NCBI GenBank assembly: GCA_027008665.1
Contig: JALVEA010000447.1
Span: 1-7,022 of the forward strand
DNA: 7,022 nucleotides
Source: Thiotrichaceae bacterium
Lineage (GTDB): Bacteria > Pseudomonadota > Gammaproteobacteria > Thiotrichales > Thiotrichaceae
Direction: 5' to 3'
In this document: in pieces, positions 1 to 6,389 of the stretch
How positions within the stretch are numbered: the first letter of the stretch is position 1
How the letters are laid out: each line of letters starts with the position of its first letter
Made by a program: the position numbers and the translations under genes
Notes under the pieces: generated by a model
Database searches by the model: none
The model's input: the letters and a program-made list of their open reading frames with translations, nothing else
What the model was told of the DNA's origin: nothing

Positions 1-1
1 T

Positions 2-694
2 ATCGCAAAAGAAGCAGATGCTTATGATAAGGGGTTTGGTGACAGTACCGCTGATATGATGATGACATTGAAAAACCGTGCGGGTCAGACCAGTACGCGT
101 AAAATTCGCAGTAAAATACTAGAAGGTATAGGCGATGGGGATAAATCACTATCCTTATTTGATACCCCAGCGGATGTAAAAGGGACGGCTATGTTGACCT
201 TTTCGCATGGTCTAAAGCCTGATGATCAATGGCTTTATTTACCTGCTTTAAAACGTGTTAAACGTATTAATTCACGTAATAAATCTGGCCCTTTTATGGG
301 CAGTGAATTTGCATTTGAGGATTTAGGATCTCAAGAGGTTGAAAAGTACCATTATAAATATTTGCGTGAAGAAGCCTGTGGGAAAGGTTGGAAATGCCAT
401 GTAACTGAGCGTACACCTGCTTATAAATATTCAGGTTATAGCAAACAAATTGGTTGGATTGATACCAAAGCCTATCGTCCTGTAAAAGTTGAATTTTATG
501 ACCGTAAAGGTGCGAAGATGAAAACATTAACCTCATCAGGTTATCAGCAATATTTAGGTAAATACTGGCGACCTACAGTAATGAGTATGCAAAATCATTT
601 AACAGGGAAAAGCACGGTTTTACGTTGGTCTAATTACAAATTTAAAACAGGCTTGAGCAAACGTGATTTTAGTAAAAACGCATTGGCTCGATAA
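2..694 (+). CDS. Outer membrane lipoprotein-sorting protein (LolA-like), 5'-truncated by window edge
   Basis: The reading frame is open to the left edge, so the ATGs at 56, 59 and 62 are internal and the true start lies outside. The visible 230 residues begin IAKEADAYDKGFGDSTADMM, the motif near the mature N-terminus of the outer membrane lipoprotein-sorting family (LolA-like fold, PF17131 type). Further family-like stretches follow: WLYLPALKRVKRI (about residues 77-89), NKSGPFMGSEFAFEDLG (about 93-109), VKVEFYDRKG (about 161-170) and GKYWRPTVMSMQNHLTGKST near the end. Proteins of this family are normally about 250-260 residues with a signal peptide, so probably only the signal peptide and a few residues are missing. 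The expected role is a periplasmic carrier of lipid or lipoprotein cargo; the substrate is unknown. Family relatives often sit beside RND/MMPL transporters and outer-membrane proteins, and the barrel genes downstream fit that. Family assignment is from remembered motifs, not a search. Confidence 0.85.
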   Translation: MAKEADAYDKGFGDSTADMMMTLKNRAGQTSTRKIRSKILEGIGDGDKSLSLFDTPADVKGTAMLTFSHGLKPDDQWLYLPALKRVKRINSRNKSGPFMGSEFAFEDLGSQEVEKYHYKYLREEACGKGWKCHVTERTPAYKYSGYSKQIGWIDTKAYRPVKVEFYDRKGAKMKTLTSSGYQQYLGKYWRPTVMSMQNHLTGKSTVLRWSNYKFKTGLSKRDFSKNALAR

Positions 695-810
695 AAAAAG
701 CGTGTTTTTGAGAATTATTAGTGGATTGGCTATGTTTCTTTTTTAATGATTGCTAATGTAATGTAATATCATTATTCGTTGAGCGTTACTATTAAAAAAA
801 TTTATTAATA

Positions 811-821
811 AAGAGAGAGAG
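811..821 (+). promoter_or_regulatory. Ribosome binding site of the 199-residue barrel gene
   Basis: A purine run AAGAGAGAGAG ends two bases before the ATG at 824. Its GAGAG part lies at usable distance and supports this start. The 129 bases between the upstream stop (694) and this ATG are strongly AT-rich and probably contain a promoter, but no -35/-10 pair stands out. TTGCTA at 750-755 with TATTCG at 773-778 is the best-spaced pair and is weak. Confidence 0.6.
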
Positions 822-823
822 CC

Positions 824-1423
824 ATGAAAATATTTCCTGTATTTGTATCAAGCGTATTAGCATTGTCATGTTTAGATGCAACAGCAAAAAGTGATAATTT
901 TAGTTATGACTATGGTCAGGTTGGCTATTATTTTTCTAATGACACTAATGTTAAAGGAGGATTAACCTTTAATACCTCTTATGATATTTATGATCATGTG
1001 AATATTTTGGGAAGCTATTCTTTTAGCCTCCGTTCGGATCATAAAGCGCCTGATAAATATAAAACGAAAACCTATTCCTTAGGGATTGGTTATCATACGA
1101 GTCTTGATGAATATATGGATAAAACGGATATATTTGCCACGCTTGGCTTACTCAATACACATACTAGTGTGACTACCGCAGGTGTTAATCGTAAAGCAAA
1201 TGACAGCGGACGTATTATTGCACTGGGTTTAAGGAAAGTGTTAAGCGATAAAATGGAACTACTAGTACGTGTGGATAAGCCAAGCGTTCCCGTTTCCGAT
1301 ACCCTATTTACCCTTGGTCTGCTGTATAAATATTCGAAGACGACAAAGCTTGGTCTTAATTTTAATACAGGTGCTGATGATGGCTCTGAGGTGTTAAATG
1401 CCTCAGTACGTTGGAGCTTTTAA
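824..1423 (+). CDS. Small outer-membrane beta-barrel protein, function unknown
   Basis: This encodes 199 residues. Residues 1-21 form a typical signal peptide: Lys2, a hydrophobic core, and ATA before a likely cleavage after Ala21. A cysteine at 16 is not in a good lipobox (ALSC), so a lipoprotein is less likely. The mature part alternates polar and hydrophobic or aromatic residues in short stretches, for example YGQVGYYF, NILGSYSFSL, TYSLGIGYHT, TLFTLGLLYKY and KLGLNFNTG. It ends NASVRWSF, with the C-terminal Phe expected for a BAM-inserted barrel. Length suits an eight-stranded barrel. I do not recognise a specific family. It lies 129 bases after the LolA-like gene and 107 bases before the methyltransferase gene, so it may be an accessory outer-membrane part of the same envelope module. 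That placement is the only hint to function. Confidence 0.8.
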   Translation: MKIFPVFVSSVLALSCLDATAKSDNFSYDYGQVGYYFSNDTNVKGGLTFNTSYDIYDHVNILGSYSFSLRSDHKAPDKYKTKTYSLGIGYHTSLDEYMDKTDIFATLGLLNTHTSVTTAGVNRKANDSGRIIALGLRKVLSDKMELLVRVDKPSVPVSDTLFTLGLLYKYSKTTKLGLNFNTGADDGSEVLNASVRWSF

Positions 1424-1530
1424 CATCAGAGAATCTTCTTAAATGATCGTTTTTCAGATTTCCTGATACAAAGGAGTGAAAGCTTCAGCTTTTTAGTCAT
1501 CAAGATAAAATTTAATAAGTGAACCTCTAT

Positions 1531-1986
1531 ATGTTTAAATTAAAAATCCCCCCGCCCGTTTATGCGCTGAGTTTTGCTATTTTAATGTGGCTACTGAATC
1601 AATATATACCCGTTGCTCACTGGATTTCATCACCGTGGAATAAAGTGGGTCTAGTGTTAATAGCGATTGCTTTTAGTTTTGAGCTTTGGTCTGCACTATT
1701 ATTTTTTCGTTCGCATACAACGGTTAATCCAATGAGACCAGAGCGTTCTCATACAATTGTTACCTCAGGTTTGTATCAGTTTAGCCGTAATCCGATGTAT
1801 GTTGCTTTATTAGCGGTGTTATTTGGTTATGCGATTTGGTTAGGTGGGGTAACACCGTTTTTGCTATTGCCTTTATTTGTGTTTTTAATCACCACTCAGC
1901 AAATCATTCCTGAAGAGATGGCACTGGAAAAAAAGTTTGGGCAGGAATATCTTAACTATAAAGCGCGCGTGAGGAGATGGCTATGA
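1531..1986 (+). CDS. Membrane methyltransferase of the ICMT/PEMT family
   Basis: This encodes 151 residues from the ATG at 1531. A GTG at 1519, directly after an in-frame TAA, would add only MNLY. I prefer the ATG because family members typically begin with a Lys/Ile/Pro-rich stretch like MFKLKIPPPV. Neither start has a strong ribosome binding site. Hydrophobic segments lie at about 9-26, 37-58 and 91-125. The S-adenosylmethionine-binding signature is present: HTTVNP (62-67), SGLYQFSRNPMY (79-90) and PEE (127-129), then FGQEYLNYKARVRRWL at the C-terminus. This matches bacterial relatives of isoprenylcysteine carboxyl methyltransferase and phospholipid methyltransferases. The protein should sit in the inner membrane and methylate a lipid-like or small hydrophobic acceptor; which one cannot be told. 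Its last four bases form an ATGA overlap with the next gene, so the two are probably made together. Confidence 0.88.
   Translation: MFKLKIPPPVYALSFAILMWLLNQYIPVAHWISSPWNKVGLVLIAIAFSFELWSALLFFRSHTTVNPMRPERSHTIVTSGLYQFSRNPMYVALLAVLFGYAIWLGGVTPFLLLPLFVFLITTQQIIPEEMALEKKFGQEYLNYKARVRRWL
1971..1976 (+). promoter_or_regulatory. Ribosome binding site deciding the start of the 394-residue barrel gene
   Basis: GAGGAG lies inside the end of the methyltransferase gene. It directly abuts an ATG at 1977 (no spacing) but stands six bases before the ATG at 1983. The second ATG also overlaps the upstream stop as ATGA. Spacing therefore favours 1983 as the true start. Confidence 0.75.
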
Positions 1987-3167
1987 CAGCGCATTATAAA
2001 AAATTAGTTTTATCGGCTAGTTTACTCCTATCAACCGCATTACAGGCGGGTGATTTTTCAGGAAATATTAGTCTTGAAGGTCGCTATTTTCTAGATGATG
2101 CGGCTTATACAGGACAAAAAGCAGGTGGTTTATCACTTAGTTTACAACCTGAATATAAGCATCGATGGGATAATGACCATAATGCATTTGCTTTCATTCC
2201 TTTTTATCGTTGGGATGAAAAAGATCCAGAGCGTACTCATGGCGATATTCGTCAGCTTGATCTAACCATGGCAAAAGGTGATTGGGAATTTCAAGCAGGG
2301 ATTAGTAAAGTCTTTTGGGGTGTAACAGAATCACAACATCTAGTTGATATTATTAATCAAACCGATACTGTGGAAGGTGCTGATGGTGAGGATAAACTAG
2401 GACAACCCTTGTTTAGAGTCAGCCATCTTCATGATGGCGGTGCATTGAGCTTTTATCTTTTACCTTATTTCCGCGAACGAACTTTTGCAGGGACAAAGGG
2501 ACGTTTTCGCGGTGGGTTTCCTGTTGATACAAAAAATATTAGCTATGAATCCTCAAAGAAAGAAAAGCATATTGATTATGCAGTGCGTTTAAATCACACC
2601 TTTGATGAAATTGAGGTAGGGTTGAGCTATTTTGATGGTACATCTCGCGCACCTCAATTTATTCCTGATTTAACAAAGCGGGTATTAAAACAGCATTATC
2701 CCTTGTTAAAACAAACAGGGTTAGATCTACAATACACAGGGGAAGCATGGCTATGGAAGCTTGAAGCCGTTAATCGTGACACTAAAAAGGAAAACTATAC
2801 CGCAGCGGTTGGTGGTTTTGAATACACATTGCCTGGAATAGGTGAAAGTGGTGCTGATCTTGGTTTATTGGCTGAATATCATCATGACTCGCGTGGAAAA
2901 GCTTCTAATGCCACCTTTCAAAATGATCTTTTCCTTGGCGCACGTTTTAGTTTAAATGATGCTGATACAACCCAGTTTTTAGCAGGTACTTTTATTGATT
3001 TAGACAATCAGAGCAAAGTTTTTAGGGTCGAGGGCAATCGACGCATTGCTAAAGGCTTGAAGCTTAATATAGAAGCACAAACCTTTATGGATATTGATTC
3101 AAAAGACCCACTTAGCAATGTAAAAAAAGATGGTTTTATTCAAATTGAATTGCAGAAGTATTTCTAG
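1983..3167 (+). CDS. Outer-membrane beta-barrel (porin-like) protein of a lipid-transport-type cluster
   Basis: This encodes 394 residues from the ATG at 1983; the in-frame ATG at 1977 would add two residues but has no room for its ribosome binding site. Residues 1-22 form a signal peptide (Lys6-Lys7, a leucine-rich core, then LQA before the cut). The mature chain is rich in alternating aromatic and polar strands with Gly and Asp turns and ends IQIELQKYF, a C-terminal Phe typical of outer-membrane barrels. A distinctive stretch, FWGVTESQHLVDIINQTD (111-128), followed by DGEDKLGQP (134-142), recalls barrel proteins found near LolA-like and RND/MMPL genes in gammaproteobacteria. The length suits a barrel of about 14-16 strands. 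A channel or docking role for a hydrophobic substrate is inferred; I cannot assign a family name. The gene's stop codon shares bases with the stop of the converging gene. Confidence 0.82.
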   Translation: MTAHYKKLVLSASLLLSTALQAGDFSGNISLEGRYFLDDAAYTGQKAGGLSLSLQPEYKHRWDNDHNAFAFIPFYRWDEKDPERTHGDIRQLDLTMAKGDWEFQAGISKVFWGVTESQHLVDIINQTDTVEGADGEDKLGQPLFRVSHLHDGGALSFYLLPYFRERTFAGTKGRFRGGFPVDTKNISYESSKKEKHIDYAVRLNHTFDEIEVGLSYFDGTSRAPQFIPDLTKRVLKQHYPLLKQTGLDLQYTGEAWLWKLEAVNRDTKKENYTAAVGGFEYTLPGIGESGADLGLLAEYHHDSRGKASNATFQNDLFLGARFSLNDADTTQFLAGTFIDLDNQSKVFRVEGNRRIAKGLKLNIEAQTFMDIDSKDPLSNVKKDGFIQIELQKYF

Positions 3168-3439
3168 TTATCTTGTTTCTCTGTTTTTTCATCAACATAA
3201 TCATTTTCTGTATTTTTTGCACGGCTTGCTTCCTCTCGAATAGCATAGGCACGCGCCAATGAAATGATTTCATCTTGACCAATAGCAGATTCCAATTCAT
3301 GAATGCGTTGATTAAAATTATCCGCATACCTTGATTCAGCAGACATTTTTTCATAGGCCTCTTTTTTAAGACGCGGGTCTCCGGGGACAACAAGATCTGA
3401 GACAACAGGTATTAATATATAGGTATCGGGGATAGACAT
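3164..3439 (-). CDS. Small conserved-looking protein downstream of holC, function unknown
   Basis: This encodes 91 residues. It begins with a hydrophobic stretch containing IPVVSDLVVPGDP (10-22). The rest is charged and probably helical (about 23-75) and ends in a very polar Glu/Lys/Asp tail. It has no signal peptide and no convincing membrane segment, so it is probably cytoplasmic. The IPVVSDLVVPG stretch resembles the start of short hypothetical proteins encoded next to DNA polymerase III chi in some gammaproteobacteria; that is recollection, not a search. It starts 18 bases after the holC stop and is most likely the last gene of that operon. No good ribosome binding site is visible before its ATG, and the 3' arm of an 11-base inverted repeat ends 12 bases upstream of it. 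A different overlapping frame (3136-3405) is less plausible by composition. Confidence 0.7.
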   Translation of the reverse strand: MSIPDTYILIPVVSDLVVPGDPRLKKEAYEKMSAESRYADNFNQRIHELESAIGQDEIISLARAYAIREEASRAKNTENDYVDEKTEKQDN

Positions 3440-3451
3440 AACCGCAGGAAA

Positions 3452-3484
3452 TATACTCTAAAGCTGATAGTAATTTAGAGTATA
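3452..3484 (-). repeat. Perfect 11-base inverted repeat across the holC stop codon
   Basis: TATACTCTAAA at 3452-3462 is exactly complementary to TTTAGAGTATA at 3474-3484, separated by 11 bases. The minus-strand transcript could fold into an 11-pair hairpin with only two G-C pairs. It covers the last codons and stop of holC and ends 12 bases before the ATG of the 91-residue gene. On the minus strand it is followed by only a short TTT, so it is not a classical intrinsic terminator. A role in mRNA processing or in tuning the downstream gene is inferred. Confidence 0.6.
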
Positions 3485-3892
3485 GCCCTTGTTTTTATAA
3501 AATGAGTAACGTTCACGACCAGCGGTCAATATGCTCTCATTCTGGTTAATAATTTCTGCCATCTTTGTATAACGAGAAAAAAACTCAGGTATTTGATTGG
3601 AAAGATTAATAAGGTAATCGCAATGCTTTGTTGGCGCATAATCACTAGCGATGCTAACAGGTTCAGAAAATGGATTGGTTAAATCATTGCTAATATCGCT
3701 AATATGCGGGATAAAGCTGCTTTCCTTCCAGATCCAAAGCATTTCATCCATTTGTTTGGTCGTATTGTAACCATCAGTATGAATATGAACCTGCAATTTA
3801 TGTTCACGCGCTTTTTCCACTAAGCGGCAGGCTAAGAGTATTCTGCTGCGTAGTGTATTATATCCGCTTATATAGAAATTAATTTCGGTCAT
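3458..3892 (-). CDS. holC: DNA polymerase III chi subunit
   Basis: This encodes 144 residues, the usual size for HolC. Chi joins psi (HolD) in the clamp-loader complex and contacts the C-terminal tail of single-stranded DNA-binding protein, linking the replisome to coated DNA. Family stretches are clear: an N-terminal strand INFYISG, ACRLVEKA (21-28), VHIHTD (35-40), LWIWKESSFIPH (52-63), CDYLINLSNQIPEFFSRY (91-108) and RERYSFYKNKGY (126-137). The stretch between about 64 and 90 is less typical. Its ATG overlaps the pepA stop by one base (TAATG), so translation is probably coupled to pepA. The pepA-holC order is common in gammaproteobacteria, where valS usually follows; here a 91-residue gene follows instead. 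Confidence 0.93.
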   Translation of the reverse strand: MTEINFYISGYNTLRSRILLACRLVEKAREHKLQVHIHTDGYNTTKQMDEMLWIWKESSFIPHISDISNDLTNPFSEPVSIASDYAPTKHCDYLINLSNQIPEFFSRYTKMAEIINQNESILTAGRERYSFYKNKGYTLNYYQL

Positions 3893-5379
3893 TAGTGTTG
3901 ATTGCTTGCCTTATTGATAAGGTATTGTGATAACAAGGGAACAGGGCGACCTGTTGCATTTTTTCCTTTCCAAGCAGTCCCTGCAATATCAATATGCGCC
4001 CATTCATAGTCTTCAGTAAACTTAGCTAAAAAACAAGCGGCGGTAATTGTGCCAGCAGTAGAGCCGCCAATATTACCTACATCAGCAAAGGCACTTTTTA
4101 ATTGTTTGCTATACGCCTCACCCATTGGCAGTTGCCATGCTTTATCATTAATATCAGTTCCAGCCTCCATTATATCTGCGGCAAGTTCATCACTATTGGC
4201 AAGTACAGCGGAAATATGATGACCGAGTGCGACTATACAAGCCCCTGTGAGCGTTGCGGTATCAATCACTACTTCAGGATTATAACGACCGACATAAGTG
4301 AGGGCATCGCAAAGTACCAGTCTGCCTTCTGCATCCGTATTAAGCACTTCAATGGTTTTGCCTGACATAGAGGTGACGATATCACCGGGTTTAGTCGCTT
4401 CGCTACTTGGCATATTTTCAGCTGCCGCCAGCACCGCAACCAAGTTAAGTGGTAATTGCATTTCAGCGCAGGCATTAACAGTACCCATTACGCTCGCTGC
4501 ACCACTCATATCAAACTTCATTTCATCCATATTCGAACTGGGTTTAATAGAAATTCCACCCGTATCAAAGGTTACGCCTTTGCCGACTAAAGCAATAGGT
4601 CGGCTGGAGTCATTGGCTCCGTTATACTGCAAGACAATCATTTTTGCAGGCTGTTTACTTCCCTTGCTAACAGAAAGAAAAGACCCCATACCTAGCTCTT
4701 GCATGTGAGCCTCATCAAGCACCTCAACCTTAACGGAATCGTATTGACGACCCAATGATTGCGCCGTTTCAGCTAAAAAAGTAGGCGTGCAAATATTGGC
4801 AGGCTGATTAGCAAGATCGCGTGATAAATGCATTCCCTTTGCAATTGCTTTGCCCTGTTTTAGTATCTTAGCAACATTGCAAGGCGGTTCAGTAGTGAAT
4901 GCAATACAGACCTGTTCAAGCTTCGATTTATTTTTAGGGTCACTTTTATATTTATCAAAACGGTAAATACTATCTGCAAAGGTTAAAATACTCTGTCGCA
5001 TTGATTGCTCGCAAATAATGCGTTCAGATAAGGTATCTAATAAAAACAAAGTCGCATGTTTAGCAGAGGTTTCTGCAATTTTTTTACTGGCTTTTTTAAC
5101 CACAGTACGAGCTGTTTTTTGATTAAACTCGTTTTCTTTACCACAACCAATTAATAAAACGCGAGGACATTGCAAGCCCGTATCAGCATAAAGCAGATGA
5201 GACTCCCCACACTTTCCTGAAAAATCAGCAACATTTAAAAATCTGCTAATCATTTCATTGCTGGCATTATTTATTTGCTGTGCTGCTATTGATAGTTCTT
5301 TATCAGCAAAAATGGAAACTACAAGGCAGTCAGATTTTACTTCAGAAGGGTTGCTAGATGTCAGTAAGCTGTAATTCAT
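3892..5379 (-). CDS. pepA: Leucyl (cytosol) aminopeptidase, M17 family
   Basis: This encodes 495 residues, close to the 503 of E. coli PepA. It removes N-terminal amino acids from peptides using two metal ions, as a cytoplasmic hexamer; the E. coli enzyme also binds DNA in Xer recombination and carAB control. The metal and catalytic residues are all present: Lys267 and Asp272 in VGKGVTFDTGG, Lys279 in SIKPS, Asp290 in KFDMSG, and Asp349, Glu351 and Arg353 in NTDAEGRL. Other hallmarks are VLLIGCGKE, LANQPANICTP, TATLTGAC and NIGGSTAGTITAACFL. I chose the ATG at 5379 because MNYSLLTSSNPSEVKS lines up with the family N-terminus. An upstream ATG at 5436 would add 19 atypical residues and has no ribosome binding site. 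A purine stretch AGAGAA lies somewhat far upstream of the chosen start. Confidence 0.96.
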   Translation of the reverse strand: MNYSLLTSSNPSEVKSDCLVVSIFADKELSIAAQQINNASNEMISRFLNVADFSGKCGESHLLYADTGLQCPRVLLIGCGKENEFNQKTARTVVKKASKKIAETSAKHATLFLLDTLSERIICEQSMRQSILTFADSIYRFDKYKSDPKNKSKLEQVCIAFTTEPPCNVAKILKQGKAIAKGMHLSRDLANQPANICTPTFLAETAQSLGRQYDSVKVEVLDEAHMQELGMGSFLSVSKGSKQPAKMIVLQYNGANDSSRPIALVGKGVTFDTGGISIKPSSNMDEMKFDMSGAASVMGTVNACAEMQLPLNLVAVLAAAENMPSSEATKPGDIVTSMSGKTIEVLNTDAEGRLVLCDALTYVGRYNPEVVIDTATLTGACIVALGHHISAVLANSDELAADIMEAGTDINDKAWQLPMGEAYSKQLKSAFADVGNIGGSTAGTITAACFLAKFTEDYEWAHIDIAGTAWKGKNATGRPVPLLSQYLINKASNQH

Positions 5380-5395
5380 TTGGATATTATTCTCT

Positions 5396-5406
5396 ATTAT
5401 ATTATA
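5396..5406 (-). promoter_or_regulatory. Possible -10 elements ahead of pepA
   Basis: On the minus strand two overlapping TATAAT hexamers (5406-5401 and 5401-5396) lie 17-27 bases before the pepA start. No good -35 hexamer is found at 16-18 bases; CTGACT at 5433-5428 is 21 bases away. If used, this would let pepA-holC be transcribed apart from the CPBP gene, and it would exclude the 5436 start, which lies upstream. The very AT-rich context makes chance matches likely. Confidence 0.3.
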
Positions 5407-5480
5407 TTTTTTAAAGTGTCTTTTCTCAGTCAGCATAAATTTTGGTGGATCAATGCTTAAGAAAGTTCCTAATACTCTAT

Positions 5481-6224
5481 TTAGCTTAAATTCAGCTCAA
5501 TTTCCACTATTGCAACAAAATTCATCAATGAATGCATTGCAATAGGAATATAAAGTGAGCCTGTTTTAACTTTAACATAGGCTAAAAGTAAGCCAATAAA
5601 AAAGATAAGCACTATTTCATATAGACCATACTGTAGATGAATACCAGCCCATATTGCAGATGTAATGATTGCTGTTGCGATAAAACCAAGTGATGAATGA
5701 CGTAACCCTTCAAATAAAAAACCTCGAAATAAAATTTCTTCAAAAAAAGGTGCGCCAATAATAAGAGCAAATAAAAGCAATGCAGGATGTTCAGCACTTT
5801 GATAAATATCCACCATGATCTGCGGGGTAGGATGATGGCTAAGTGTTGCGATAATATTCATAAAACCAATAACAATTAGCATAAGAATCAGATATTTAAT
5901 AAGAGTACGAAGCCTAATGGGGTATAAGCGAAGATAATCCTCAATGCTTTGTTGTTTATGCCAATGAATAAAAGCAAAGGTGATTAAAATACCGAATATG
6001 GTCGAAAAAATTTCAGCAATACTAATAGCATCTCCATTGCTAAGTAGCGAATTAAGAAAAGCAGTCTTATCTATTGCAAGATGACTGCTGAATTGACTTT
6101 GGGCATAAAGAATAAAAGCGACTGCCTGAGTTATAATAAAGGTAAGTAATATCAACAAGCTAAGAGCAATAGTTGCTCCTAGACCCCAATATTTATTATT
6201 TGTATTATCGTTGTTAGAAGTCAT
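5481..6224 (-). CDS. CPBP family intramembrane glutamic/metallo-protease (CAAX/Abi type)
   Basis: This encodes 247 residues with several hydrophobic segments (about 15-42, 66-87, 108-127, 147-160, 180-195, 202-218 and 224-240). The three active-site motifs of the family are present: EEILFR (Glu162, Glu163, Arg167), WAGIH (Trp192 to His196, matching FxxxH with Trp for Phe) and HSLMN (His231, Asn235). Relatives include Rce1-type CAAX proteases and bacteriocin-immunity proteins; most bacterial members have no known substrate. With the catalytic residues intact it is probably active. It lies 101 bases upstream of pepA on the same strand with no clear terminator between, so co-transcription is possible but any functional link is unproven. 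The ATG has no recognisable ribosome binding site. The leader is pyrimidine-rich, and no other Met lies near the start. Confidence 0.9.
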   Translation of the reverse strand: MTSNNDNTNNKYWGLGATIALSLLILLTFIITQAVAFILYAQSQFSSHLAIDKTAFLNSLLSNGDAISIAEIFSTIFGILITFAFIHWHKQQSIEDYLRLYPIRLRTLIKYLILMLIVIGFMNIIATLSHHPTPQIMVDIYQSAEHPALLLFALIIGAPFFEEILFRGFLFEGLRHSSLGFIATAIITSAIWAGIHLQYGLYEIVLIFFIGLLLAYVKVKTGSLYIPIAMHSLMNFVAIVEIELNLS

Positions 6225-6331
6225 AATTTGAGGATGGTTTTAAAGAAAGGGGAAGGGAATCTTTCATATTTATGTTATAAAATCCATTAAAATAATAAAA
6301 AAAATTGCATTCTAGGTCGGTAGGCTGTACC

Positions 6332-6357
6332 CTTCCGCGATTTAATTTTAACGGAAG
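6332..6357 (+). repeat. Short inverted repeat in the tpiA leader
   Basis: CTTCCG (6332-6337) is complementary to CGGAAG (6352-6357) across a 14-base AT-rich loop. There is no T-run after it, so it is not a terminator. It could be an operator half-site pair or a leader hairpin. A second 5-base pairing, GAAGA (6354-6358) with TCTTC (6368-6372), uses the same right arm and would compete with it. Confidence 0.4.
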
Positions 6358-6389
6358 AATGAACGTGTCTTCTATAACAATAGATTTTT

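Noticed and set aside
294..536. An 80-codon minus-strand frame inside the LolA-like gene
   Set aside because: It is antisense to a convincing gene, has no motif or ribosome binding site, and its composition fits a shadow frame.
687..712. Possible terminator after the LolA-like gene (CTC, A-run, T-run, GAG)
   Set aside because: The stem is almost all A-T with a bulge, and no T-run follows the closing arm.
869..871. Cys16 of the 199-residue protein as a lipobox cysteine
   Set aside because: The preceding residues A-L-S do not fit the lipobox well, and a normal cleavage site follows at ATA with a barrel-like mature protein.
3138..3150. Palindrome ATTCAAATTGAAT near the end of the barrel gene
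   Set aside because: It is coding sequence with a very short AT-only stem and no T-run, so it is not a credible terminator.
3136..3405. An 89-codon minus-strand frame overlapping the 91-residue gene and the barrel end
   Set aside because: It overlaps the barrel gene, is unusually rich in Met, Lys and Arg in a way typical of a frame-shifted reading, and lacks the IPVVSDLVVPG stretch of the preferred frame.
4102..4708. Plus-strand frames of 87 and 136 codons and a 68-codon minus frame inside pepA
   Set aside because: They lie wholly within a well-supported pepA whose catalytic motifs use the other frame, and no protein-like features are seen.
5380..5436. Longer pepA beginning at the ATG at 5436
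   Set aside because: The extra 19 residues do not fit the family N-terminus, there is no ribosome binding site, and the candidate -10 elements lie downstream of it.
5612..5797. A 61-codon minus-strand frame inside the CPBP gene
   Set aside because: It is an out-of-frame shadow of the active-site region of the CPBP gene.
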